A DNA stretch of 64,000 bases, from assembly GCA_029204225.1 (NCBI GenBank), contig CM055098.1:10863246-10927245 (forward strand), read 5' to 3'. A model generated the notes under the pieces. It had not been told where the DNA came from, did not search any database, and saw only the letters and a list, made by a program, of their open reading frames with translations. A program made the position numbers and the translations under genes. This document shows positions 10,986 through 20,271 of the stretch, piece after piece. This DNA comes from Diphasiastrum complanatum. Taxonomy: Eukaryota > Streptophyta > Lycopodiopsida > Lycopodiales > Lycopodiaceae. Positions within the stretch are counted from its first letter, which is position 1. Each line of letters starts with the position of its first letter.

Positions 10986-11066
10986 AGTGCCTATATAACC
11001 CCACAGCCTGTTTCCCAATTTGCTTTTGTTGATGATCCCATGTGCTACTGTACCTGCCCCATGTAT

Positions 11067-11573
11067 TGCTCCCCCACATGCTGCAGTCCGATTGGGTCCA
11101 TAGTCTGCTCCTCCACAGTGCCCATGTAACAGTGTACCTATCCGGATGTATTGCTCCCCCACATGCTGCACTCTGATTGGGTCCATGGTCTGCTCCTCCA
11201 CAGTGCCCATGTGCTACTGTACCTGCCCCATGTATTGCTCCCCCACATGCTGCACTCTGATTGGGTCCATGGTCTGCTCCTCCACAGTGCCCATGTGCTA
11301 CTGTACCTGCCCCATGTGCTGATCCCCCACATGCTGCACTTCGATTGGGTCCATGGTCTACTCCTCCACAGTGCCAATGTGCTACTGTACCTGCCCCATG
11401 TATTGCTCCCCCACATGCTGCACTCCGATTGGGTCCGTGGTCTGCTCCCCCACAGTGCCCATGTGACGGTGTATCTGTCCGGATTTGCTGCCCCCCCACA
11501 TGCTGCACTCCCATTGACCACCAGGTCTGCTCTCCCACAATGCCCCCAATACAGTCCCCCTGTACAGTAACAT
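11067..11573 (+). repeat. Minisatellite: about six copies of an 84/85-bp unit
   Basis: Units start with TGCTCCCCCACATGCTGCA at about 11067, 11152, 11236, 11320, 11404 and 11489; the spacing is 85, 84, 84, 84 and 85. The two middle units are almost identical and the outer ones more diverged. Because 84 is divisible by three, several frames stay open through the array and give 28-residue repeat peptides on both strands. These are probably by-products. The array lies in the right subterminal part of the hAT element. Confidence 0.92.
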
Positions 11574-11674
11574 CTTTTTTCTAAACCGTACCCCTTTTTT
11601 TTCCTGAATTTTTTACCTACTTTTAGCCTATTAAAAGGGTTTTTTTTTTTTTAAATAATAGAAAATATTATTTT

Positions 11675-11777
11675 TGTGGTGCCGCCCTGGTACCGTTGGT
11701 CTGAGGGTGGCACCATAACCGCGATACCACCATTATGGTACCGCGGTACCATAATGGCGGTACCACGTGCCACTATG
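11675..11777. repeat. hAT right subterminal palindromes and inverted terminus
   Basis: Several GGTACC-centred palindromes occur, such as TATGGTACCGCGGTACCATA at about 11734-11753. The right terminus follows and ends CACTATG at 11777. It mirrors the left end in base composition and motif content. Confidence 0.75.
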
Positions 11778-12235
11778 GATGGAATATTGCCCTCCAAAAA
11801 TTTCCATTAAACTTACTGTCCCGGTCGCTGACTATGCCAGAAGGTAGACTGTACAATTTAAATAGCCCATCTATAAAAAACCTCGCTAACTTTGGAGCTC
11901 TAACGGTTGTTTCAGTCGGAATAAAGTGAGCCATTTTGGTCAGACGGTCAACTGTGACCCATATAGCGTCATTATCCTTTTGGGTCTTAGGCAGGTTTCC
12001 TATAAAATCCATGGAGATACTCTCCACTTACCAGTTGGTATATCTAAGGGCTATAACAACCCTCCTGCCTTCAAATGCTCTGCTTTATTAACCTGACATT
12101 TTTGGCATCTGGTTACATATTGTTGGACGTCCTTTTTCATATTGGGCCAGAAAAATTGCCTACGAAGAAGCTCACAGGTCTTTTGAATGCCTGGGTACCC
12201 CGCACTAGGACTATCAGACACTCATATAGGACCTG
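11778..12235 (-). pseudogene. gypsy-A integrase, zinc-binding and catalytic N-terminal half
   Basis: On the minus strand this first shows the zinc-binding end of integrase (WPNMKKDVQQYVTRCQKCQV, about 12080-12150) and then the catalytic core: SMDFIGNLPKTQKDNDAIWV, FIPTETTV, PSGIVSDRDSKFNGNFW. The first two Asp of the DDE triad are visible (MDFIG and SDRDSKF). The frame ends at the hAT insertion point; its continuation is at 8058. A stop or shift at about 12030-12060 separates the zinc region from the core. Confidence 0.85.
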
Positions 12236-12640
12236 CTACCTATAATCCTCTAAATTGGGGACACATATTCTATCTCTATAGAGCAAGTAATCATCCTGAA
12301 TGGAATATTGTTTCCATTTGAATCCTTGAGTCAACTGACCCTCAAGCACTGCGGTTTCCTTGGGTAAAACAGGCCCTGAGTCCTCAACGTCATCTGACGT
12401 ATACTCAGACTCATCATCCTCAACGGAAGCCTCCGTATTCTTAGATGAACTGGGCCCCAGCCCCGGTGGTTCTGGAGTCTGTAACTGTCTGCTATGGACT
12501 GAGCAACAGATAGTAGAGAAGTAAGCATCATACTGGCACTTCTCTCTCAAGGACTCGAGTAACCCACTACGAATCTGAGTGAAACTCAGCTCGTTTATCA
12601 TAGGCATTCTATTAAGGGCATCTGCTACCGTGGTCAATTT
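12236..12640 (-). pseudogene. gypsy-A RNase H end and integrase linker
   Basis: The open frame begins with TVADALNRMP, the NxVADALSR motif that closes gypsy RNase H, and continues into the acidic linker before integrase (DDESEYTSDDVEDSGPVLP). This linker is usual in length but not conserved in the family. A shift separates it from the RNase H core. Confidence 0.75.
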
Positions 12641-12955
12641 CCATATCTAATAGACATATCAAACTCTCTCTGAGCTCAGGCTGATAACAAAGGTATCTGA
12701 GGCTTTCATGGTTTGTCAGGACTGCGAAGTTGGCACCATACAAAAAATGCCTCCAAGTCTTAAGGGCATGTACTATGGAAAAGAGTTCCTTTTCATAGGC
12801 ACTATACCTAGTCTGTGCTGGTTCAAATTTTTTACTCTCGAACGAAACTGGTCGTCCATTCTAAGTTAGTACAACACCAAACGCAAAGTCGTTGGCATCT
12901 GTTTCGACCACAAATAGCTGTTTGAGGTCGACGACTTTTAGAACTGGTGCAGTAG
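12641..12955 (-). pseudogene. gypsy-A RNase H core, frameshifted
   Basis: Fragments in shifting frames read VDLKQLFVVETDANDFAFGV (the first catalytic Asp sits in ETDA), NGRPVSFESKKFEPAQTRYS, EKELFSIVHALKTWRHFLYG and VLTNHESLRYL. These are the conserved steps of gypsy RNase H, which removes RNA from the RNA-DNA hybrid. At least one stop (about 12860) and one shift occur. Confidence 0.8.
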
Positions 12956-13888
12956 CTAAGGCTGTTTTGAGAGCATCAAGCTCTCCTGCTGTGCGGACTC
13001 CCATTTGAACTCCTTTCCCTTCCCGTTAAGAAGATTTGTCATAGGAACTGCTATCTGAGCATATTCTTTCACAAATCGTCTGTAATATCCCGCCAAACCT
13101 AGAAAGATCTGTAGCTCTAAAATATTCTGAGGTCTCAGCCAATTGAGTATGGCTTTAACCTTACTGGGGTCCATCTTCATCCCATCTGCCGAGATAATGT
13201 GACCCAAATAAGCTACTTCTTCAACGAAGAATTCACACTTAGGTTTCTTAGCATAAAGCTTATGCTTTCTAAGCAATCGAAACGCCTTTCTAGGGTGTTT
13301 AAGATGCTCCTTCCTCGTTTTACTGTAAATGAGGATGTCATCTAGAAATACGACTACAAACTTACCCAAGTATGGTCTGAGGACATTGTTCATCAAGGTC
13401 ATAAAGGTAGCTGGAGCATTTGTGAGCCCAAATGGCATCACCTTAAACTCATAATGACGAGTCCTGAAAGCTGTTTTTGGGACATCTTCCATTTTTATAC
13501 GGATTTGATTATATCCCGATCTAAGGTCAATTTCACTAAAAAACTTAGCCCCGTCTAGTTGATCAGACAACTTGTCTGCCCGAGGCATTGGGTACTTATT
13601 CTTAATTGTGACCTTATTGAGGGCTCTGTAATCTACGCAAAGACGCATAGACCCCTCCTCTTTCACCAATAGGACTAGTGAGGCCCATGGTGAACTACTG
13701 GTCTGAATTTGGCCTTTACCAAGATAATCTGTTAACTGCCTTGTTATTTCTTCATCCTCTATTCGGCTGACCCGATACGGAGGTTTAAAAACAAGTATTG
13801 TACCTAGGTTTATTACATGATCTACATCTCTGCTAGGTGGTATACCATGTGGTAAATCTTCAGGGAAAACATCTTTAAATTTAGACAA
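12956..13888 (-). pseudogene. gypsy-A reverse transcriptase
   Basis: The 310-residue open frame covers nearly the whole RT. In order it shows [17 protein letters not shown] (entry segment), [52 protein letters not shown] (motif A), [20 protein letters not shown] (motif B), [14 protein letters not shown] (catalytic LDD), [17 protein letters not shown] and [20 protein letters not shown]. It is the longest intact domain of the element. It makes cDNA in the cytoplasmic virus-like particle. The catalytic Asp residues are present, but upstream protease and downstream RNase H are broken, so there is no complete polyprotein. Confidence 0.92.
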
Positions 13889-14330
13889 TAAAGTTTCTAA
13901 TTTATTTACTTTCTACTGTAAAGAAGTAGAAATAGAAACTTCTGGAATAAACTGAAAGTCACATAAGAATACCTGATGGTGGCTATCCCCGATTAACTGA
14001 CAAAGCTCTGAACTGCAGACCATAAGACTGTTGGGAACATCATGTTCCCCTTGCAAATGGATCTCTCTGCCATTACGCTGAAAGTTGAGGGTGTTCTCCT
14101 GATAATTTGTGGAGGGAAGGTCCTAAGCTGAAAAGCCAATCTCTACCGAGAACAGGGTCTGTTCGATCCAGGTGCATTATCTGAAAGTTAATTTTATCTT
14201 GATACCCTTGAATATCAGAGGGTGGTAGTCTTGGCACGTATCATGTGACCCAACATAGTGGCCTGAATGCGGGAATGCCCGGGGGTTGATCAGGTCCCTG
14301 AGGAGTGGTCATTTTCAGAACTGAAAGAAG
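13889..14330 (-). pseudogene. gypsy-A protease remnant
   Basis: On the minus strand one frame at about 14130-14170 reads DPVLGRDWLFSLGPS, matching the ILGxDWL segment that closes the gypsy aspartic protease. The DTGA catalytic motif is not visible, and stops interrupt the frame. A helix-rich linker to the RT follows. Confidence 0.55.
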
Positions 14331-15281
14331 GTACCTTAACTTCTATCTGAAAATAAGAAAAGAGATTGACTAAACTGGAAAAACGAAAGTAAAGTACTTA
14401 GCTCTTTCTTAGGACTGTACTTCCAAAGAGAGAGAAAAGCAAGAAACCCCCTCAGTTCTTCCGCAGTTGTCCCATGCGTCTTCTTGAACTGCATGCAACC
14501 AGATGAAGGTAATCTGGAAATTGTGTGGATGATTGTTGGAGAACCCTTGCTGATAAAGTTTGACTCTGCTGCCTCCAAAAACCAAATTTACAGACTGGAA
14601 AGGTACAACCAATTTCCAATTTGCTAGCCCTTCACCCTCGTTGTCAGAGATATTGATCTTCTATTCTGAAAAATCAGATTTGTGGCTTGGATCTGTAGGC
14701 TAAAATCTGATTTCAATGGCCAAAAACCCTCGCTGTCAGATCAGAAGACCTGTTCCCTCAGAAAATCCGAGTTGGAAGCCCCAAATTTGTCTCAAATTCT
14801 GAATTTTTCTAGGGCCTCTGCTTGCTGATTTCTGGAGGTCCCTGCTTGCTGGTCCAAAAGCTTCCTCTGATGCCAATTTTCAGATGTATGAGCACCAAAT
14901 TGGAGGATAGAACCTGCAGCCAACTTGCAATTAACCCCTGCTATCTGAAATCCGCTCAAAACTCCAAAAATTGCTCACAAAAATCAGGGTTGGAAACTGA
15001 TTTCTACAGCGATGGATCTGCTGGCAGACTTCTTCCTAAAATCCGCTCAGGAATCCACAATTTATACACAAAAAACAGGGGTAGATCCCTGGTTCTCCAG
15101 CGCTGAGTCTATACAAGGAATTTTGCCTCAAAACAAGTGAAAATTCCAGCAAAGTTTGATAAGTAGAAAGCTGTTCCTACAGCGATTTCTCTCCTCTTCT
15201 CTTTTCTGAAAGTTATAGAATTCTTTCCTACACTCTGATAGATTTCTCTACTGCTGCTACTAAGCTCCCAAAGAAGGAGAT
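14331..15281 (-). other. gypsy-A leader region, no gag visible
   Basis: About 950 bases lie between the primer-binding site and the protease remnant. The sequence repeats AAATCTGATTT/TCTGAAAATC-type words, common in plant LTR-element leaders. The small open frames here (for example 14336-14578 minus and 14822-15106 plus) have no recognisable protein signature. Gag should lie here and appears deleted. Confidence 0.6.
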
Positions 15282-15294
15282 GGCTATGATACCA
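15282..15294 (-). promoter_or_regulatory. gypsy-A primer-binding site
   Basis: The minus strand reads TGGTATCATAGCC, matching the 3' end complement of plant initiator-Met tRNA (TGGTATCAGAGC) with one mismatch. It starts cDNA synthesis. One base later comes the LTR end (...CTATTACA). Confidence 0.85.
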
Positions 15295-15295
15295 G

Positions 15296-15344
15296 TGTAA
15301 TAGATCCTAACACCACAGTAGGGCAAACACTAACTGATCCACCC
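15296..15344 (-). repeat. gypsy-A 5' LTR stub
   Basis: Only about 50 bases next to the primer-binding site remain before plus-strand gag coding begins. The rest of the LTR was lost at this junction. Confidence 0.6.
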
Positions 15345-16190
15345 AACCTTGCCTACTCCCTGATATGGAAGCCCCTCATGGAAGGCTTTTGAAGAGGCCT
15401 TCCTACGAGAGTTGCTACCTGAAAATGAACTTGATAGAGCCTGGGAAGCCTGGGAGAGAACAATAATGGACAAATCCGTAATACAGTATATCTCACAGTA
15501 TCGAGAGGCCATATCAAAGATAAAAAATATGGATGACTATCAGAAAGTTAGAGGGTTTGTCCGTGGGCTTCGAGATAAATACAAAGTAGAGGTCCAGAGA
15601 AACTCGCCTACTACCTTAGAGCAAGCTCTCAAATATGCTCAAATCTATGATGATTCAGTGGGTAGGAAGAAGGCGAAACAACAATCCTTTTTTGAGCAGC
15701 CTACTCAGAAAGACTTTCAATTTAAAAAGAAATTTTTAAAAAGAAAGAAAAAAGAAAAAGTTGAGAACGAAGCTCCTCAGAAACGTCCATCACTTATACA
15801 ACCCTTAAAACCAGAAGATTTTGAGAAAGCCAAACAAGAACGTTTGTGCTTTGTGTGTATGGGCAAGGGTCACACAGTCAAACAGTGTCCCAAGGGGCCA
15901 TTCATTAAAAAAGATAAAAAACAAGTTCATCTTGTTCAGACTGTAAGCTTCCCAAGTGACTTGTCAGCTTCCGAGATAAAAGTGTTTCATGAAGACCATG
16001 AACACTGTTGCCAATTAACTTTTGCAATGCTAGCGAGACTCTTCAGCTTTGGGCCATGGTAAAATTGGCAACCAGTCAGTAAGAGTTATGGTTGATGATG
16101 GGCAACCCATAATTTCATCAAAAACACCCTAGTTAAGAAACTCAGACTTCCAGAAGTACCTAGTCAAAAGGGTGAAGACTAGAAAATTTG
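15345..16190 (+). pseudogene. gypsy gag-protease fragment (plus strand)
   Basis: Coding similarity starts at about 15365 with SWKAFEEAFLRELLPENELD, the end of the gypsy gag core, then QYREAISKI and VRGFVRGLRDKYKVEV. A lysine-rich stretch follows. The zinc knuckle CFVCMGKGHTVKQCP (CCHC) at about 15850-15893 binds the genomic RNA. After a shift at about 16100 the protease start appears: VRVMVDDG, then ATHNFIKNTLVKKL, where the family has D-S/T-GATHNFI. The 5' part of gag, its LTR and all pol beyond the protease start are missing. It joins LINE sequence at about 16190. The strand is opposite to gag-less gypsy-A next door. Confidence 0.85.
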
Positions 16191-17093
16191 GAAAACTATG
16201 CTGAGTTTGCTACTCCTCCGATCATCCTTGAGGGCTTTTTCTGCCTTATTCTTTTTCTTCAGCGGATTTTGGAGATTCGTGCATCTCACCCGAATAGATA
16301 CATAGTTGTTGCGGTTACTTCTTCACGTGTCCTAGCTGATTCCCATGCCAAGCTATCATGGTACCAGCAGGCGTCTGATCTCTTACGACATTTGAACATC
16401 TCTATCATGGATCTTCCTCGTGGTACGCATTCTTGTATCCAAGGCTATTTATTCCATCGATATATGTAGCAGACTTGGATCTCCCTCCCACCTTCCCGCA
16501 TTCAACTGAGCTATTACCAGACACACTTCCTCTCTCTGGATCCTTCTGGTTTGCCATTGTTGCCGCTCTCTCTCTCAAAGCCCCTATCACACGGCCTGCG
16601 CTATCGTCTTGGGCAGTTGCGCATTTCCTCTCATCAGCTTGCTATTGAGCCCGATCGTGCATGGGATATCCCCCGGGAGCGTCGTCTATGTCGCTTGTGC
16701 TCGTTGCAGGAGGTGGAAGATGAAGCCCATTTCCTCCTCAGATGTCCGTTGTATTATGAGATAAGGGGGAGGTGTTATTGTCTCTTTCATGATGGCCTGC
16801 ATACACTTCGCAGTTTTGTCTCCTATCCTGATGCTCGTTGCTTGGGACTTCTTGTTCGTGAGATGCTTACTCTCCGTCAGTCTCATCTGCCTGTACCAGA
16901 TCACCTAGGGTTAGACTCCCAACAGCTGCTTCTCACTGGCTTCTTTCGGACTCGAGCACATGCTGATGACTCCGATGATGAGATTCCTATCCCTATGCCA
17001 CCGAGGAAAAAGCCCAGATGTAGTCGCCACTTGCCTCCATCAGGTCCCACTGTACACTCCACTCAGCGGACACTTCACACTTACTTTCGCTGA
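16191..17093 (+). pseudogene. LINE ORF2 C-terminal fragment
   Basis: Two frames (16191-16470, then 16551-17093) give the region after RT in plant LINE ORF2. RLGQLRISSHQLAIEPDRAW is followed by the zinc-binding motif CRLCSLQEVEDEAHFLLRCP and YYEIRGRCYCLF. The protein ends with a long basic, serine-rich tail and HTYFR at 17093. The motif and downstream order match the copy at 1641-2225, so both come from one LINE family. The RT is absent; the 5' border abuts the gypsy fragment, as expected for a 5'-truncated insertion. The frame shift at about 16470-16550 makes it dead. Confidence 0.85.
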
Positions 17094-17101
17094 TAAACAA
17101 T

Positions 17102-17708
17102 GTGGCTCTAGATCCACCTCTAGTGAGGGTTTGTAGGAACATCTGGACACACTTCACTCCTTTTGCAAGGTTTAGAGGTGAATGTAAAGAAGACTACTTC
17201 AATACATCCATATCATTTATGCAGAAACAAACATTGTTTCTGGACAGTCAACACTTGGAGATTGTTTCCTCTCACACGTATCTAGGGGTACTCTTTACTA
17301 GACCTCAATTCAGTATGAGCCAAGCAACTATGAGCAAATTGGAAAAGGGAAAGACCTCCCTAGTCAACATGGAGTGACTATACTTCCATAGAATAGTGAC
17401 TATGCTTCCTTACACAAAGTAATTATTGCCTATTCAATATTTTAGTTAACTCAAATGCTATGTATGTTGTAGAGATTTTGTGTAGAGATTGGGCTATGTT
17501 GTGACGTTTGATATGGTGCAAACCTTCAGTCCCCCAACAAATTGTGTTAGTTGAGTTCATGAGGGCCTCCTATCTAGGTGGGAGCCATTTTTTGGATATA
17601 TTTAGAGAAAGACTCCATCATTCCTTTACACACCGAGATCAACATCTAAAGAATTTACACAGGCGTGCCACTAAATGGATTCAATCTACACATCACCCTC
17701 CGCATTGA
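17102..17708 (+). pseudogene. Second LINE ORF2 fragment (post-RT segment)
   Basis: Around 17245-17310 the frame reads LDSQHLEIVSSHTYLGVLFT, the SxxYLGVxF motif that follows the RT in plant LINEs. Around 17508-17700 another frame (PSVPQQIVLVEFMRASYLGG) matches the next part of ORF2. These parts should precede the zinc-binding C-terminus but lie after it, so this is a separate copy or a rearrangement of the neighbour. Stops separate the pieces. Confidence 0.65.
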
Positions 17709-18535
17709 CAACTACATGCTTCACATCAATCCAATCATCCTCCATTCTTTACCAACTGCTAATACAATGGAGAGGTTAATTTTATTTTTTTTGAGATTTT
17801 GGAGACCTTATGCTTCCATAGTTAAAAAAACACTTCAAATATAGTCGTTTGTCTCATAAACCTTTGGATACCTTACAAGACATCAACACATCTTTCTCTC
17901 TCGCATACTTGTGTGATTGAAGATGAATTTAAAAAAGAACTAATGTATGTGTAATCATTGCAGTGGGACCTATGGTTGGTATCAAAGCCTTGTGAGAAGA
18001 AGAAAGAGATCTAGAAACTCTTGTTAAAAGAAACAAATGATTACTACAAAAAATTCAGCATTGACAATGAGTTGATTGTTGGAAAAAGTAAAACTTATTG
18101 AAGGCCAAAAAATCTGTCTGAAGAAAGAGAGAAGAATATGAAGTACAATCATCAATAGTGGCAACCAAACGTATTTGGTTGCAATCCAAATGCATTTGAA
18201 ACTCCTATCATAGCTTTTGTTAATTCTTTTTTGGGAAAAGAACAACCACCATTTTCACTTGCAATCTATTTGCCACTTATTTGTAGCAATACCATAACAC
18301 TGTGGTTGGTCATAGGCACCCTAAATTGATTTCTTTATATTGTATAACCATTGATGGGTTCCCCTATAAAATAGCAAAAAAAATTCAATTTTTGCAAACC
18401 CATAAATTAAAAAAAAATCTATATATATTTGGTTCAAAATATTTGAAACATATTTGAATCATTTCAAGTTTGAACGTTTAGAATGTTTGGTTGCTAGTAT
18501 CCTCTGTGTAAAGGAAGAGAGTTGCTGAGGGTTAG
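17709..18535. other. AT-rich stretch without recognisable features
   Basis: About 830 AT-rich bases. The short minus-strand frame at 18024-18245 has a hydrophobic composition but no known signature. No repeat, LTR or RNA gene is evident. Confidence 0.5.
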
Positions 18536-18996
18536 TGTTACGACTCAGTCTAGTTCTGACATGACCTCGGCACAACCGGTCACTCAGAGGGCCTGAGGCC
18601 AAGTTGGCAAGGGTCAGTGACCGGGAAGGGCATCGCTTCCAAATGGGAACCGATGTGTCACGAAATCCCGTGATCCGGTGAGACCGTCTGACAAGCTATT
18701 AGAGATGCGATCGCGTAACCGTCAGGGCCCTAGCCGTTAATGCTAGCCGGCAAGCAGTCGGGGTGACCAGTTGGTGTCATCGGTAATGACGAGGCATAGG
18801 GGTGGTTTCCCGTGAGTCACTCACTATTCATAGGTCGCATGCAGTGTGTACACCAGGTGGCCTGATCAACCACTGGGGGGGTACCTCAGGAATAGCAGGT
18901 AGTGGGCTCAAGAGGGGGGGTACCTATGGTTGGGAGGATCATTCCACACACCGGCCTTCAAGAGTTGAGCAGCTTAGAGAGTTTTGGTTGCTCACA
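18536..18996 (+). repeat. gypsy-B 5' LTR
   Basis: It runs from TGTTACGACTC to TTGCTCACA, 461 bp with TG...CA ends. Its sequence recurs in the split 3' LTR: for example ATGACCTCGGCAC at 18561 and 24762, GCTAGCCGGCAAG at 18743 and 24934, and GGTTGGGAGG at 18930 and 31702. Confidence 0.85.
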
Positions 18997-18998
18997 AT

Positions 18999-19011
18999 TG
19001 GTATCAGAGCC
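18999..19011 (+). promoter_or_regulatory. gypsy-B primer-binding site
   Basis: TGGTATCAGAGCC is an exact match to the complement of the plant initiator-Met tRNA 3' end. It lies two bases after the LTR. Confidence 0.92.
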
Positions 19012-19217
19012 TTTTCTAGCTCGTTCTAGAGAGAGAACAGCCCGTACTAGAGAGAGAAAGTGAGAAAAAGCTTGGGTTTTTCACCATAACTTGGTATATA
19101 GTGCTCAGATTTGAGGGAGATCTGTCTCAGATCATTTCTAGTGGGCAGCCACTGTAGATCAGCAAGGATTCACCAAATCTCAGATTTCAGAAAATTTCCC
19201 CCTATTGGTCCATTTAG

Positions 19218-20259
19218 TGTTGGGGGCTAAATGGCAAGTTACCCTTGGATAAGGATTACCCTTAGGATTAAGGGTATGTGCCTTTGGATAAGGGCAGGCA
19301 AGTGACTATACCTTGGTCGGAGGTATGGAGTCACGTGACCCTTGGATAAGGGGTACCCTTAGGATTAGGGGTAGGAGCCTTAGATTAAGGTACTAGTGTC
19401 CTTGGTAAAGGGTAGGTAGGTGTCTATGCCTTGGATGGAGGTATGGAACCTAGAGAGGTGTTAGAAAGTCATTGGATGACTATATTTCTAAACCTTGGGC
19501 CTCAACCTTGAACCATATCACTTTAATGGTCTAGGACCAAAGTATACATGCACAACTTGGGCAATGGGACCTAGTAGGAGGGCGCCCTTCTAAAGTGTCC
19601 ATTGAGTTCCCACCTCCCACAAGAAAGGCATTCAAAGAGTCATAGGTTATGGAAGGAGTCTCTTGACCTTCCATAAGTCTATGGAGGTTCTTGGAGATTC
19701 TTTAACTCCCCTAGGCTTCTCTCTCTCTCTCATTGGATGGGCATGGAACTCCATAGTGCACTGGAGGGGACCATGGGCCATCTATATGAGGGTAGTAGGG
19801 CGCCCATTGGGAGGAGGAGAGATCTCTCTTGCTTGCTTTGCTTATGCTCTAGTGTTGCTACTAGTGTGTAGTGTACTTTCTTGTGTGTAGTATGCTTAGG
19901 GTTTGGATCTGGCGTATGGGACATAAGTAGGGTTTGGGTCTTGAGTATGCTATAGTCTGTTGTGGTTTGCTTGTGATTTGTTTATGGTTAGCAAGGGGGT
20001 GCTAGATAGGTTTTGCTTGGAGCTTGGATCTAGCTATAGTTGGGTGATGAATACTTGAGGCCAGCTTGATATCTATCTTTGTGTTTAAGAGTAGGGACAC
20101 AGGTGGAGGAGAGATCCTTGAAGGCTTGCAGATCCTTACTTGCAGGTGGAGGCATCATAGCTTGGAGTTGGGGAGCATCTTGGAGCTTGCAGGTTGCTTG
20201 GAGACATTTGGAGGCTCTACCTTGGATTTGGAGGACTTCCTCACCTCTACTTGTAAAAG
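19218..20259 (+). repeat. Possible second LTR inside the gypsy-B leader
   Basis: TGTTGGGGGC at 19218 could start an LTR, and another tRNA-iMet-like site, TGGTATCAAAGC, lies at 20260-20271 in the right place after it. No second copy of this LTR was found and no CA end is clear, so this may instead be a long leader with a chance primer-site match. Confidence 0.35.
19240..19450 (+). repeat. Two imperfect copies of a ~100-bp unit
   Basis: Both copies contain ACCCTTGGATAAGG, ACCCTTAGGATTA(A)GGG, GGTAGG/GGCAGGC and (T)GCCTTGGnnGGAGGTATGGA in the same order, at about 19242-19340 and 19341-19445. No protein is encoded. Confidence 0.8.
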
Positions 20260-20271
20260 TGGTATCAAAGC

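Larger units (their letters stand above)
8067..11777 (+). mobile_element. hAT-superfamily DNA transposon (3711 bp)
   Basis: The ends are CATAGATACAGCGGTACC on the left and, as reverse complement of the right end, CATAGTGGCACGTGGTACC: short imperfect terminal inverted repeats. An 8-bp duplication GATGGAAT flanks the element, and the integrase frame of gypsy-A continues across it. Inside are a degraded transposase on the plus strand (8250-9924), an opposite-strand ORF (10424-10768), a CTCACAGCC-rich repeat block, and an 84-bp minisatellite (11067-11573). GGTACCGCGG palindromes fill both subterminal regions. GC content is high compared with the AT-rich surroundings, which fits a later arrival from a different family. 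Confidence 0.92.
7229..15344 (-). mobile_element. Minus-strand Ty3/gypsy element (gypsy-A), split by a hAT insertion
   Basis: Read on the minus strand, the order is LTR stub (15344-15296), primer-binding site (15294-15282), leader (15281-14331), protease remnant, RT, RNase H, integrase, chromodomain and polypurine tract (about 7241-7229). No gag is visible between the leader and the protease, so it seems deleted. Integrase is interrupted at 8067-11777 by a hAT transposon. Stops and frameshifts occur in protease, RNase H and integrase. The integrase-chromodomain order is that of plant chromoviruses. Confidence 0.85.

Noticed and set aside
10951-11538. 195-residue minus-strand ORF with GGAIHGAGTVAHGHCGGADH repeats
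   Set aside because: It is explained by the minisatellite; competing frames on both strands are equally open and none has a known signature.
11067-11573. CRISPR-like array or a repetitive host protein
   Set aside because: The units are 84-85 bp head to tail without unique spacers, and lie within a eukaryotic hAT element. Open frames follow from the unit length being divisible by three.
14336-14612. Gag of gypsy-A in the two overlapping minus-strand ORFs
   Set aside because: Neither frame shows gag core or zinc-knuckle motifs; the sequence looks like leader.
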